Below are positions 26,886-35,960 of a stretch of 64,000 nucleotides of DNA, piece by piece; position 1 is the first letter of the stretch, and each line of letters opens with the position of its first letter. This DNA comes from Pseudomonas flexibilis. Lineage in GTDB: Bacteria; Pseudomonadota; Gammaproteobacteria; Pseudomonadales; Pseudomonadaceae. The DNA is taken from contig NZ_JRUD01000003.1 of assembly GCF_000802425.1 (NCBI RefSeq), positions 186,001 through 250,000 on the forward strand, read 5' to 3'. A program made the translations under genes and the position numbers. The notes under the pieces were generated by a model, which searched no databases, was not told the origin of the DNA, and saw only the letters and a list, made by a program, of their open reading frames with translations.

Positions 26886-27832
26886 AAGATCCTCTGGTTT
26901 CGATTTTGATCCCGGCATTCAATGCGGAGCGATATGTTTCCCCCTGTGTGGAAAGTGTGCTCTCGCAGGAATATGGAAAACTCGAAGTCATCGTGGTGGA
27001 CGATGGATCCAGCGACGGAACTCTGGAAGCGCTTTCCAAATATAAGAATATAAAAGTTATCACGCAGTCTAACCAGGGCGCTTGCGCTGCACGCAACCAG
27101 GCACTGGGCGCGGCAAGGGGGACGTATATAAAGTTTCTGGATGCAGACGATTTTCTGCATCCAGGCGCTATACGCTCACAAGTGGATGCGATCCAGCGGC
27201 TGAATTCAATTTCCATCGTGTATGGTGACTACAGCATCCTGCGAGAAGGCGCAGTAAAAACTGTCAGCAATGTTGTCATACAGCAAGACAGCGAGCAGTT
27301 GGCGCAGTTGGTCATGGCCAATCTCATGACGTCTACACCGCTGCATAGAAAAAACCTGCTGGATAAGGTTGGCGGATTCGATGTCAGGTTCAAGAGTGGC
27401 CAGGAATGGAATCTGCACGTCCGTCTTGCTGCCTTGGGCACCCAGTTCGTCTATCACCCCCAGGAAATATATATGCACCGTGTGCATTTCTCGGAAGATC
27501 GCATCAGTATCAAAAGGAGAAAGTCCCCCAGTCGCCTGGAATATGAAAAGCAGAAGATGCTGATGACGCTGCATTCGGTAGAGCAACATGCCTCGGCAAA
27601 AAGCCGTGCGGCGTTTGCTGCACGCCTGTGGGATATAGGCCGTGAGGCCCTGCGGGAAGGGCGGGAAGACTTGGCGAGCGAGTGTTTCGATCTGGCCAGG
27701 CAACTGTCGATAAGCGACCTGAAACTGTTCTGGCCGACCTTGTATAAAATCAATCACCGCCTGTTTGGTGTCAGGGGCGCCGAGAAACTCAGCCAGCTCA
27801 CCCTGCGCTTCAAAAAAAGCCTGTTCTATTGA
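26861..27832 (+). CDS. Family 2 glycosyltransferase
   Basis: A GT-A fold glycosyltransferase of 323 residues. VSILIPAFNAERYV opens the nucleotide-binding half, with EVIVVDDGSSDGT at about residues 42-54 and the DxD metal motif in FLDADDF (about 92-98). The C-terminal part is helical and less conserved. It overlaps the ATP-grasp gene by 25 bases; ATG 26882 (MKDPLVSI) is an alternative start. GC is lower than in the flagellar genes, as is common for glycan loci. Confidence 0.85.
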   Translation: MSNKNKPMKDPLVSILIPAFNAERYVSPCVESVLSQEYGKLEVIVVDDGSSDGTLEALSKYKNIKVITQSNQGACAARNQALGAARGTYIKFLDADDFLHPGAIRSQVDAIQRLNSISIVYGDYSILREGAVKTVSNVVIQQDSEQLAQLVMANLMTSTPLHRKNLLDKVGGFDVRFKSGQEWNLHVRLAALGTQFVYHPQEIYMHRVHFSEDRISIKRRKSPSRLEYEKQKMLMTLHSVEQHASAKSRAAFAARLWDIGREALREGREDLASECFDLARQLSISDLKLFWPTLYKINHRLFGVRGAEKLSQLTLRFKKSLFY

Positions 27833-28091
27833 GTCAGGGGGAATGCCGGACAACTGATATTAGGCGCCCGACATTTGGCCGGGGCTGGGAACATGCTGGG
27901 CGAGCTGGTTCCTTCGGAAGAACCTGCTCATTTCGCTAAGAGCGCTGCTCCCCCACTGAAACGGACGACCGGCCTGTCGCGGCGCTGCCTCGCGGCGCGA
28001 CCTCCGCCATTCGTCGCGCTAGGCGCTGGGAAGTGCCCAAGGCACACTGGATGGCAGCTTTTTCCCATCCGTTGTCGTTATTGGAGCACGC

Positions 28092-28463
28092 ATGAAATCC
28101 GCACCCAAGGTCACCGCCGTCCGCTTCACCAGTGCCGCTTATAAAGGGTCACTGATGGCCTTTCTGGGCGTGCTGTTTCTGCTCAACTCCCTGGCGTTGC
28201 TGGTTGGCGTGATGAGTTCTCTGGTGCCGGTGATCGTTCAGGGCGCATTGCTGTGGCTGATCGTCGGCAACCACCGCAAGGTTCGTCTGTTGGTGCAGGT
28301 ATGGTGCGCCGTGCTGGTGATCTCCGGGCTTTACGGTGTGGTGTCCCGGCTGCTGGCGCCCGAGTTCAACGGCGTCGCGATGGGCAAGGATTTCCTGGTG
28401 GGAGTGTTTGCCGCCTACTTCCTGGTTTATGCGAGCCGGTACATCGAGGATGTCGCGCAGTAG
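28092..28463 (+). CDS. Small integral membrane protein, unknown function
   Basis: 123 residues with three or four membrane segments (FLGVLFLLNSLALLVGVMSS, VIVQGALLWLIVG, LVQVWCAVLVISGLYGVV, FLVGVFAAYFLVYAS). I do not recognise a named family. The start ATG 28092 has GGAGC about ten bases upstream. The 259 bases before it (27833-28091) show no gene, only a GTCGCG/CGCGAC pair. The next gene begins 19 bases later, so cotranscription is likely. Confidence 0.75.
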   Translation: MKSAPKVTAVRFTSAAYKGSLMAFLGVLFLLNSLALLVGVMSSLVPVIVQGALLWLIVGNHRKVRLLVQVWCAVLVISGLYGVVSRLLAPEFNGVAMGKDFLVGVFAAYFLVYASRYIEDVAQ

Positions 28464-28481
28464 CGCGACCAGGAGGACCGA

Positions 28482-28880
28482 ATGAGGGGCGGTTGTCTAT
28501 GCGGTGCAATCGAGTACGAAGTCGATCAGTTGGACAAGCCGATCATGCACTGCCACTGCCGAACGTGTCGCAAGGCGCATGCGGCACGGTTTGTATCGAC
28601 CGCAGGAGTGAATCGTGAGCACTTTCGCTGGACGAAGGGCGAGGACGCGTTGAAGGCCTATGAGTCATCGCCTGGCAAGCTCCGGCATTTCTGCTCGAAC
28701 TGTGGGACCCATCTGGTGGCCGAGCGCCCAGGTCAGGCACAGGTGATTCTCCGGGTGGCCACCCTGGATGAAGATCCCGGTCTGCGTCCGCTGGCGCATA
28801 TCTGGTGCTCGCATGGCGTGCCCTGGTTGCAGGATGTCGATGAGGTAGCTGTCCATGAAGCTTGGCAACCCGGCCGTTAG
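28482..28880 (+). CDS. GFA family (glutathione-dependent formaldehyde-activating-like) zinc protein
   Basis: 132 residues with the GFA/CENP-V fold. The zinc ligands are visible: C-L-C in GGCLCGAIEYE, C-H-C-R-x-C in MHCHCRTCRKAHAA, and C-x-x-C in FCSNCGTHL. Members bind zinc; most, despite the name, have no proven formaldehyde chemistry. It follows the small membrane protein by 19 bases, with a GGAGG site in the gap. Confidence 0.88.
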   Translation: MRGGCLCGAIEYEVDQLDKPIMHCHCRTCRKAHAARFVSTAGVNREHFRWTKGEDALKAYESSPGKLRHFCSNCGTHLVAERPGQAQVILRVATLDEDPGLRPLAHIWCSHGVPWLQDVDEVAVHEAWQPGR

Positions 28881-28980
28881 CGGCGGCACCACCTGACGCC
28901 AGCGAGTTCCGCGCCGGTACCAGCGCCGGCGGTCCCGGCAGCGCCTGAACGGCTGCGGTGCTGCGCCTCGCCGGGCTGTC

Positions 28981-29009
28981 TTGGCATGTGTGATACGGGC
29001 TCCTAGAAT
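28981..29009 (+). promoter_or_regulatory. Sigma-70-type promoter before ABC-F gene
   Basis: TTGGCA (28981-28986) and TAGAAT (29004-29009) are 17 bases apart. The predicted start is near 29016, about 100 bases before the ABC-F ATG. Good match, untested. Confidence 0.5.
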
Positions 29010-29113
29010 CTCGCCACATTCACTCTTCGAGGTATTGCTCCCATGCGCCATTGATGCCGCCGTCGACAGGACGGCCGTTGAACCGCCCCGTTCCTGGCAT
29101 CTCCGGAGGTCGC

Positions 29114-30724
29114 ATGACGAGTCCCTTTCTTGCGCTGGAAAGCGTTTCCCACGTTCTGCCGGACGGCAGAACGCTCTTCTCCAATCTGTGCGAACAGTTC
29201 GACGCCCGCCCGACGGGGTTGGTCGGACGCAATGGCGTGGGCAAGACGGTCCTGGCGCGCATCCTGGCCGGCCAGTTGCAGCCCAGCGCCGGGCGCTGTG
29301 TGGCTTCCGGTCGCGTGCATTATCTGGCTCAGCAGGTGGCGGCACCGGAGGCCACGGTGGCCGATCTGGTCGGTATGCGGGAAACACTGGAGGCCCTGGC
29401 GCGCATCGAGACGGGCAGTTGCGCGGCCGAGGATTTCGAGGCGGTGGGCGAGCGCTGGGATGTGCGTGAGCGATTGCGGCACGAGCTGGAGCGCAATGGC
29501 CTCGGCTATCTGGACGCTGCGACGCCCGCCACCGCGCTCAGCGGCGGCGAGGCCATGCGCGTCGCGCTGATCGGTGCGCTGCTCTCGGAGGCGGACTTCC
29601 TGATCCTCGACGAGCCCAGCAACCACCTGGATCGGCCAAACCGGCAGGCGCTGATCGGGCAGTTGCAGCGCTGGTCGCGCGGTTTGCTGGTGGTCAGCCA
29701 TGACCGGGAGCTGCTGAACGCGATGCAGCACATCGTGGAGCTGTCAGCGCTAGGCCTGCGCAGCTACGGCGGCAACTACGACTTCTACGCCCAGGCCAAG
29801 GCCCGGGAGCGCCAGAGCGCAATTGAAAGCCTTGAGCAGGCCAAGACGCAGCGCCGCCGTGAGGAACAGACCTTGCGCGAACAGCGCGAACGCCAGGAAC
29901 GCCGTCAGGCTCGCGGCAACCGGCAGGGCAGGGAAGCCAACCAGGCGAAGATCCTGCTGGATCGCCAGAAGGAACGCAGCGAAGCGTCGGCGGGCAAGCT
30001 GCGCCAGCAGCAGGCGGCCGCCCGAGAACAGCTTGCCCAGCGTGTGCGCGAGGCCGCGCGGCAGGTGGAGGACGAGACGGTCGTCGTGCTGCATGCCGTG
30101 CCGGTCCCCCAGGCGGCGCAACGGCGGGTGGCGGAGTTGGATACGGTAACGCTGCCGTTCGTTGCGGCCGCCACCCGTCACATCAGCCTGACGATCACCG
30201 GACTGCAGCGGATCGGTGTGTTGGGGCCCAACGGTTGTGGCAAGTCCACGCTGCTCAAGGTACTCGCCGGGCAGCTCGAACCCCTGGCAGGAAGCTGCAA
30301 GATCGCGGCGCAGAGGGTTTATCTGGATCAGCGGCTGGCCACCCTCGACCCGCAACGCCCGGTGCTCGATCAGCTGCGTTCGGCCAACCGCGTGGCCAGC
30401 GAAAGCGCACTGCGCATGTGGCTGGCGCAGCTTGGCCTGGATGCGCAGCGGGTGACGATGCCCAGCGGGACGCTCAGCGGCGGGGAACGCCTGAAGGCGG
30501 CGTTGGCCTGCGCGTTGTACGCCGAACCGGCGGCGCAGCTGCTGCTGCTCGATGAGCCGAGCAACCATCTGGACCTGGCCTCGACGCAGGCGCTGGAAGC
30601 CATGCTGCGCGGCTACGCCGGTGCGCTGCTGGTCGTTTCCCACGATGAGGTTTTCCTGGAAGGGCTGGCGCTGACCCATCGCCTGGAAGCCACCGAGCAG
30701 GGCTGGGTGCTGGGGTTCTGGTGA
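29114..30724 (+). CDS. ABC-F family ATP-binding protein
   Basis: 536 residues with two ABC domains and no membrane segments, the layout of ABC-F proteins that act on ribosomes (translation rescue or antibiotic protection). Walker A motifs are GRNGVGKT at residues 38-45 and GPNGCGKS near residue 376. Signatures are ALSGGEAMR and TLSGGERLK, and both Walker B segments read LDEPSNHLD. The charged linker (QTLREQRERQERRQARGNRQ region) is the interdomain arm. I choose ATG 29114 with GGAGG upstream; the frame extends to 29051 without a better start. It resembles the Uup/YheS-like housekeeping group more than resistance types, but subfamily is uncertain. Confidence 0.9.
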   Translation: MTSPFLALESVSHVLPDGRTLFSNLCEQFDARPTGLVGRNGVGKTVLARILAGQLQPSAGRCVASGRVHYLAQQVAAPEATVADLVGMRETLEALARIETGSCAAEDFEAVGERWDVRERLRHELERNGLGYLDAATPATALSGGEAMRVALIGALLSEADFLILDEPSNHLDRPNRQALIGQLQRWSRGLLVVSHDRELLNAMQHIVELSALGLRSYGGNYDFYAQAKARERQSAIESLEQAKTQRRREEQTLREQRERQERRQARGNRQGREANQAKILLDRQKERSEASAGKLRQQQAAAREQLAQRVREAARQVEDETVVVLHAVPVPQAAQRRVAELDTVTLPFVAAATRHISLTITGLQRIGVLGPNGCGKSTLLKVLAGQLEPLAGSCKIAAQRVYLDQRLATLDPQRPVLDQLRSANRVASESALRMWLAQLGLDAQRVTMPSGTLSGGERLKAALACALYAEPAAQLLLLDEPSNHLDLASTQALEAMLRGYAGALLVVSHDEVFLEGLALTHRLEATEQGWVLGFW

Positions 30725-30804
30725 AGCGGAGCCGGGGAGGTTACCGCTGCGTAAACCGCATAAGCTAGCTGCCTCCCTTTGCATCAGCGCATACGAGACC
30801 CAGC

Positions 30805-31245
30805 ATGCACATCATCAGCGTCACCCCAAACGAAGTGGGGCTTGTGGCCCCGTTGTTCGACCAGTACCGGGTCTTCTACCGGCAGCCCAGCGATCCGGCG
30901 CTGGCCCAGGCCTTCATCGCCGAGCGGGTGGCCAACCGCGAGTCGGTAATCTTCCTCGCCCTGCAAGACGGCGAGCCCGTGGGCTTCACCCAACTGTACC
31001 CGAGCTTCTCGTCGGTCTCGGCGCGGCGCACCTGGATTCTCAACGACCTGTACGTGGTTCCGTCCTGCCGCGGGCAGGGAGTGGGCAGCGCATTGCTGGA
31101 ACGGGCCAGGGCCCATGCGCAGGCGACCGGCGCCAAGGGCCTCGGTTTGCAGACGGCAGTGGACAACCTCAACGCCCAGCGGCTGTACGAGGCGCTGGGT
31201 TATCGGCGGGAGGAGGGGTTCTACAGCTATTTTCTTGCCGTGTAA
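30805..31245 (+). CDS. GNAT family N-acetyltransferase
   Basis: 146 residues with the GNAT acetyl-CoA site R-G-Q-G-V-G-S-A (CRGQGVGSALLERA, about residues 90-103) after strand ILNDLYVVPS. The C-terminal NLNAQRLYEALGYRREEGFY is the usual motif B end. The substrate is unknown. It stands alone between the ABC-F gene and a convergent lipoprotein gene. Confidence 0.9.
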   Translation: MHIISVTPNEVGLVAPLFDQYRVFYRQPSDPALAQAFIAERVANRESVIFLALQDGEPVGFTQLYPSFSSVSARRTWILNDLYVVPSCRGQGVGSALLERARAHAQATGAKGLGLQTAVDNLNAQRLYEALGYRREEGFYSYFLAV

Positions 31246-31271
31246 GCCGGCCAGGCTGCGCGGCCAATCCG

Positions 31272-31811
31272 CTATGCCCCCTCCGCCCCGCGCTTGCGGA
31301 AGAACAGCGTGATCTGCCCGACCTCGACGCCGAACTTGGTCATGAACGAGCGATTGGCCAGGGTGTGTTCGTCGATCAGGTACATCCAGTCGTCCAGCTT
31401 CACGTCGTAGACGCTGTCGCCCACCGGCAGGCGCAGGGTGTAGCGCAGGCGCAGGGCGTTGCCGGCGACCTGCAGGTGGCCTTCGCCGACCACGTCGTGG
31501 GCGGTGCCGCGCCAGTGATCGGGGCCGTCCGGGGTGAAGGTCCACACGCGGCGGTCGGTGCTGCCGTCGCTGAAGGTGAAGTCCTCTTCGAGGATCAGCT
31601 GCTCGCCGCGCGAGTAGCCGTTGATCGCCACGCTGAAACGCTTGACCACCTCGCCCGAGCGTTTCTGGAACATGCCCCAGGCGTCCACCCGGCCGGTGAA
31701 GTACTGGCGCAGGTCGAGGGGCGGGGTCTGGTCGCGGTAGTGGTCCACCTCCACGGCGCAGCCGGCCAGGGCGACGGCAAGGGACAACAGCAGGGCAAGG
31801 CGCTTGAACAT
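31272..31811 (-). CDS. DUF3833 family lipoprotein
   Basis: 179 residues starting with a lipoprotein signal (MFKRLALLLSLAVALAGCAV; lipobox LAGC, Cys18). The mature part, with LRQYFTGRVDAWGMFQKRSG, is typical of DUF3833. These proteins are predicted to sit in the envelope; function unknown. It is 12 bases from the chalcone-isomerase-like gene on the same strand, a pair often found together. Confidence 0.88.
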   Translation of the reverse strand: MFKRLALLLSLAVALAGCAVEVDHYRDQTPPLDLRQYFTGRVDAWGMFQKRSGEVVKRFSVAINGYSRGEQLILEEDFTFSDGSTDRRVWTFTPDGPDHWRGTAHDVVGEGHLQVAGNALRLRYTLRLPVGDSVYDVKLDDWMYLIDEHTLANRSFMTKFGVEVGQITLFFRKRGAEGA

Positions 31812-31823
31812 GGCGGTCTCCGG

Positions 31824-32366
31824 TCAGGGGCGGGCGTCGCCCAGCAGGCGGGCGCGCAGTTCGGGGTTGCGGGTGCGCGGGTCGAGCCAGATGGCGAAGA
31901 ACGCGCGGGCGAATTCCGGGTCGGCGATCTCGTGCTGCAGGCGTGTGCCGGCATAGAAGCGCGCGCCCTGGTCCGGCAGGTGTACGCCGATGATGCGCTC
32001 GCCGGGCTGCACATCGACGAACGCCCGCCGCATCTGCGCCCGCCAGCGCTGCAGCTGGGCGGCATTGATGGCATCGCCATTCAGGCGACGGATTTCCTTG
32101 AGGCTGGCCTCGACCAGGTCGTCGCGCTCGATGCTGCGGTGATAGGTGAGTTCCAGGGCGAACGGCGCATCGGCGCGAAACGGCTCGGTGGGACTCCACA
32201 GCCGCGCGGTGTAGATGCGGAAGCCGAACAGTCGCAGGTCGCCACCGCCGATCAGACGCGCCTCGGGCAAGGCGTCCTGCCAGCTGGCCTGTGCGGCGCC
32301 GGCGAGCAGCAGCAGGCTGAGCGCACAGGAATGGGCGATGTGGCGCAGTGCAGAGAGCGTGATCAT
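31824..32366 (-). CDS. Chalcone isomerase-like family protein, exported
   Basis: 180 residues with a signal peptide (IAHSCALSLLLLAGAAQASW) and a chalcone-isomerase-like fold, as in LRLFGFRIYTARLW and ELTYHRSIERDDLVEASLKEI. Bacterial members are periplasmic and of unknown function, with no flavonoid substrate implied. I choose ATG 32366; the frame is open far upstream, but that is the antisense of the cobalamin region. It is divergent from the btuB riboswitch. Confidence 0.82.
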   Translation of the reverse strand: MITLSALRHIAHSCALSLLLLAGAAQASWQDALPEARLIGGGDLRLFGFRIYTARLWSPTEPFRADAPFALELTYHRSIERDDLVEASLKEIRRLNGDAINAAQLQRWRAQMRRAFVDVQPGERIIGVHLPDQGARFYAGTRLQHEIADPEFARAFFAIWLDPRTRNPELRARLLGDARP

Positions 32367-32504
32367 CTTGGGAGCCCGCAGCAGTCGATACCTGCCCATA
32401 AATCTATACGAGTACTTAAAAATGTACAGGTTTTGCGATGACCAGCAGGCGATGAACGGCTGTGCGCATTGACGCTGCCGTCCGGGATCACTACCCTGCG
32501 CGCC

Positions 32505-32700
32505 AGCTTCAGGTGCCCCCGTTCGCGGGGGTGAAACAGGGAAGCCGGTGCGCCACGCTCTGACCGTGGCAATTCCGGCGCTGCCCCCGCAACGGTAGGC
32601 GAGTCTGGAAACCGCAGTTGGCCACTGTGCTCCGGCATGGGAAGGCGCGGTATTCGGGAACCCCCACGGGTTCCGCTCGCAAGCCCGGAGACCGGCCTGG
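32505..32700 (+). promoter_or_regulatory. Cobalamin (AdoCbl) riboswitch
   Basis: The leader of btuB holds the family's landmarks in order: AGGTGCCCCC...GGGGGTGAA, an AACAGGGAAGCCGGTG core, GCCCCCGCAACGGTA and the terminal B12 box AAGCCCGGAGACCGGCC (about 32681-32697). Binding of coenzyme B12 should repress btuB and perhaps the linked cob genes. The rest of 32367-32828 has no gene: a divergent promoter region before the element, and about 130 bases of leader after it. Confidence 0.92.
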
Positions 32701-32828
32701 CGCATTTCCACGGCAGTGCGGCGGGCGCTGGGCTGATGGGCGTGCCCTGGCGCGCGTCCGCATCTTTCGTTCTCCGTCTGTGGTCGTCGACCTTGAGTCG
32801 TGCGGGTAGGCACGACGGAGTTCATCCC

Positions 32829-34724
32829 TTGATTCGCAAGCCTGTTGATCGTCCGGCCGCCGGTGTGCTGCTGGGCGTCGTTTCGCTTTACCTTTCTCTT
32901 TCCTGTGTGTCCCTGGCGCTGGCCGCCGAGCCGCTGCTGCTGGCCGAGTCGGTGGTGACCGCCACCCGCACCGAGCAGGCGACGGTAGCGATCGCCTCCA
33001 GCAGCGTCATCACCCGCGAGGACATCGAGCGTCAGCAGCCGCGCGATGTGCCGGAGCTGCTGCGCAGCCTGGCCGGCGTCAACGTGTGGAGCAACGGCGG
33101 CAGGGGCAAGGCCACCACCGTGTCGCTGCGCGGCACCCACGACAAGCACCTGCTGGTGCTGGTCGACGGTATCAAGATCGGCTCCGCTACCTCCGGCAGC
33201 GCGGCGTTGCAGAACATCCCGGTCGAGCAGATCGAGCGCATCGAAGTGGTGCGCGGCCCGCGCTCCAGCCTGTATGGCTCGGAGGCCATGGGTGGGGTGA
33301 TTCAGATCTTCACCCGCCAGGCCCGGGAAGTCGGGCTCACGCCGGGTTTCGCCGTCAGCGCCGGCAGCCGCTCCACCTACCGGGGTAGCGCCGGACTGCA
33401 GGGCAGCAACGGCCCGGGCTGGTTCAGCCTCGGGCTGGTGAGCGAGTCCACGGACGGCATCAACGCCCGCAGTTTCCGGCCGGCCGCGCCGGCCGCCTAC
33501 GAGCCGGACGCCGACGGTTTCCGCGAACACTCGGCGTCGCTGCGTGGCGGCTACCGCTTCGCCGGTGGGCTGGAGCTGGACGCCAGCTGGCTGCAGAGCG
33601 AAAACCGCAGCGAGTTCGACAGCCGCAACACGCGCGGCACCTCCGGTTTCGACGCCTACAGCGAAGGCGATCTGCAGGTGCTGGGGTTGCGCGCGCGCTT
33701 CACGCCGCTGGCGGCCTGGAACGTCACCCTGCAAGGCGGGCACAGCGAGGACCGCAGCGAGAACTTCCAGGACGACCGCCTGTACTCCCGCTTCGACACC
33801 CTGCGCGACAGCCTCGCCTGGCAGAACGATATCCGCCTGGGCGCCGGTCAACTGCTCAGCCTGGGGCTGGACTACCAGCGCGACCGCATCGACACCACCA
33901 GCCGGTACGCCGAGGACTCGCGCTTCAATCGCGGGGTGTTCGCGCAGTACCAGGCGCGCTTCGGCCGCCACGGCCTGCAGGCCGCGCTGCGCCACGACCG
34001 CGACGAGTTCTTCGGCGGTCACGGCACCGGCAGCCTGGCCTGGCGCTATGCGCTCAGCGACGCGCTGAGCCTCAGCGCCTCTTACGGCACCGCCTTTCGC
34101 GCACCGACCTTCAACGATCTCTACTACCCGGCCAGCGCGTCGACCGCCGGCAACCCGGATGTGCAGCCGGAAACCTCGCAGAGCTACGAGCTGGGCCTGG
34201 AAGGCGGCCAGGCGTGGGGCGAGTGGAGCCTGCATGCCTTCGAGAACCAGATCGACGATCTGATCGAGTGGCAGGGCCGCAGCCCGATGCGCCCAACCAA
34301 CATCAGCAGTGCGCGGATACGCGGACTGGAGGCCGTTGCCGGCACCGAGCTGTGGGGCTGGCGGCTGACCGGCAACCTCACCCTGCTCGACCCCCGCGAC
34401 CTCAGCTCGGAGAACCGCGGCCACCTGCTGCCGCGTCGCGCCAAGCGCAGCCTGAACCTGGACCTGGAGCGCCGCTTCGGCGCCTTCGGGGTGGGCGCCG
34501 GGGTGTTTGCCAACAGCTACCGCTTCGATGCCGAGGAAAACAGCGACGACCAGCGCCTGCCCGGCTATGCGCTGGTCGACCTGCGCGCCGACTACCACCT
34601 CAGTGCCGAGTGGAAGGCGCAGGTGAAGGTCAGCAACCTGCTCGACCGCGACTACCAGACCGCCCAGACCTACGAGCAGCCGGGCCGTGCCGTGCTGTTC
34701 AGCGTGCGCTACCAGGCGCTTTGA
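32829..34724 (+). CDS. btuB: TonB-dependent vitamin B12 receptor BtuB
   Basis: Outer-membrane cobalamin transporter of about 631 residues, energised by TonB. The start appears to be TTG 32829 with GGAG eight bases upstream; no better start exists downstream of the riboswitch. A signal peptide (residues ~10-33, ending SLALAAEP) is followed by the TonB box region ESVVTATRTE and a plug domain with SLRGTHDKHLLVLVDGIKIG and VVRGPRSSLYGSEAMGG. A 22-strand barrel ends LFSVRYQAL, with the terminal aromatic position hydrophobic. Directly under the cobalamin riboswitch. Confidence 0.92.
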   Translation: MIRKPVDRPAAGVLLGVVSLYLSLSCVSLALAAEPLLLAESVVTATRTEQATVAIASSSVITREDIERQQPRDVPELLRSLAGVNVWSNGGRGKATTVSLRGTHDKHLLVLVDGIKIGSATSGSAALQNIPVEQIERIEVVRGPRSSLYGSEAMGGVIQIFTRQAREVGLTPGFAVSAGSRSTYRGSAGLQGSNGPGWFSLGLVSESTDGINARSFRPAAPAAYEPDADGFREHSASLRGGYRFAGGLELDASWLQSENRSEFDSRNTRGTSGFDAYSEGDLQVLGLRARFTPLAAWNVTLQGGHSEDRSENFQDDRLYSRFDTLRDSLAWQNDIRLGAGQLLSLGLDYQRDRIDTTSRYAEDSRFNRGVFAQYQARFGRHGLQAALRHDRDEFFGGHGTGSLAWRYALSDALSLSASYGTAFRAPTFNDLYYPASASTAGNPDVQPETSQSYELGLEGGQAWGEWSLHAFENQIDDLIEWQGRSPMRPTNISSARIRGLEAVAGTELWGWRLTGNLTLLDPRDLSSENRGHLLPRRAKRSLNLDLERRFGAFGVGAGVFANSYRFDAEENSDDQRLPGYALVDLRADYHLSAEWKAQVKVSNLLDRDYQTAQTYEQPGRAVLFSVRYQAL

Positions 34725-34738
34725 CCCCATCCCAACCT

Positions 34739-34757
34739 GGCCCGGGTTTGCCGGGCC
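34739..34757 (+). terminator. Hairpin after btuB
   Basis: GGCCCGG and CCGGGCC flank a short GTTTG loop just after the btuB stop. No long T run follows, so it may only attenuate transcription into the cob genes. Confidence 0.4.
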
Positions 34758-34776
34758 TTCAATAAGGAGTAGCGAG

Positions 34777-35349
34777 ATGCCCCATCTGTCGCCCCGTGTC
34801 CAACTCATCGTGGGCCTGGCCCTGGCCGCCTTGCTGGCCATGACCCGCGGTCACCACTTCGCCAGCGTGGAAAGCCTGCCCAGCGCCTCCTGGGCGGTGT
34901 TCTTCCTGGCTGGTGTGTTCGTGCGTTCGCGCTGGGCGTTCCCGGCGCTGTTTCTGGAAGCAGTGGCGCTGGACTTCGGCGCCCTGTGGAGCGGCACGGT
35001 GAGCGACTGGTGCCTCTCGCCGGCCTACTGGATGCTGGTGCCGGCCTACGGCGCGCTGTGGTTCGGCGGCCGGCTGTTCGCCAGCCGCGCGCAGCGGGGC
35101 GTGCGGCAACTGCTGTGGCTGGCGCTGTGTGTGGCCGGTAGCGCCCTGGTCGCCCATCTGGTTTCCAGCGGCGGCTTCTACTACTTCTCCGGTCGCTACC
35201 CTGAGCCGACCTTCGCCGGGCTGATCGAGCGCCTGACGATCTACTACCCGCGCTACCTGTCCAGCCTGGCGATGTACGTCAGCTTCGCGGCGGTGCTCTT
35301 TGTGGCGCTGTCCACCGGCATGCGCGGCGTGGCGCGGCGGTCCGCATGA
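34777..35349 (+). CDS. S-component-like membrane protein in cobalamin operon
   Basis: 190 residues with about five membrane segments (VQLIVGLALAALLAMT; WAVFFLAGVFV; ALFLEAVALDFGAL; LLWLALCVAGSALVAHLV; LAMYVSFAAVLFVALS). The pattern recalls substrate-binding S components of vitamin importers. Between btuB and cobO, a role in cobalamin or precursor uptake across the inner membrane is a fair inference, but no partner EcfAT genes are here. The start is ATG 34777 with AAGGAG upstream. Its stop overlaps the cobO start (ATGATG at 35346). Confidence 0.65.
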   Translation: MPHLSPRVQLIVGLALAALLAMTRGHHFASVESLPSASWAVFFLAGVFVRSRWAFPALFLEAVALDFGALWSGTVSDWCLSPAYWMLVPAYGALWFGGRLFASRAQRGVRQLLWLALCVAGSALVAHLVSSGGFYYFSGRYPEPTFAGLIERLTIYYPRYLSSLAMYVSFAAVLFVALSTGMRGVARRSA

Positions 35350-35960
35350 TGCGCGAGTCCGCCGAACGCGATGCCCGCCACCAGGCGCGCATGCAGCGCA
35401 AGAAGGCAGTGGTCGACGAGAAGATCGCCGCCGCCCGCGACGAGTACGGCCTGCTGCTGGTGCACACCGGCAACGGCAAGGGCAAGAGCAGCTCGGCCTT
35501 CGGCATGGTCGCCCGCGCCCTGGGTCACGGGCTGAAGGTCGGCGTGGTGCAGTTCATCAAGGGTGCGGCGAGTACCGGCGAGGAGGCGTTCTTCCGGCGC
35601 TTCCCCGAACAGGTGCGCTACCACGTGATGGGCGAGGGCTTCACCTGGGAAACCCAGGACCGCCAGCGCGACATCGCCCGGGCCGCTGAGGCCTGGGCGG
35701 TGGCCCGCGCGTTGCTGGCCGATCCGGACATCGCCCTGGTGGTGCTCGATGAGCTGAACATCGCCCTCAAGTACGGCTACCTGGAACTGGACGCGGTGCT
35801 GGCCGACATCCAGGCGCGACCCGCGATGCAGCACGTGGTGGTCACCGGGCGCGGCGCGCCGCCGGGGCTGGTCGAGGCCGCCGACACGGTGACCGAGATG
35901 GCGCTGGTCAAGCACGCCTTCCAGGCCGGGGTGAAGGCGCAGCAGGGGATCGAGTTTTGA
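35346..35960 (+). CDS. cobO: Cob(I)yrinic acid a,c-diamide adenosyltransferase
   Basis: Transfers the 5'-deoxyadenosyl group of ATP to the corrinoid cobalt. 204 residues; the P-loop GNGKGKSS is at about 42-49 after YGLLLVHT, with VVQFIKGA, GEGFTWETQD and VVLDELNIALKYGYL following as in all CobO/BtuR proteins. Overlaps the previous gene by 4 bases and cobB by 4 bases. Confidence 0.96.
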   Translation: MMRESAERDARHQARMQRKKAVVDEKIAAARDEYGLLLVHTGNGKGKSSSAFGMVARALGHGLKVGVVQFIKGAASTGEEAFFRRFPEQVRYHVMGEGFTWETQDRQRDIARAAEAWAVARALLADPDIALVVLDELNIALKYGYLELDAVLADIQARPAMQHVVVTGRGAPPGLVEAADTVTEMALVKHAFQAGVKAQQGIEF

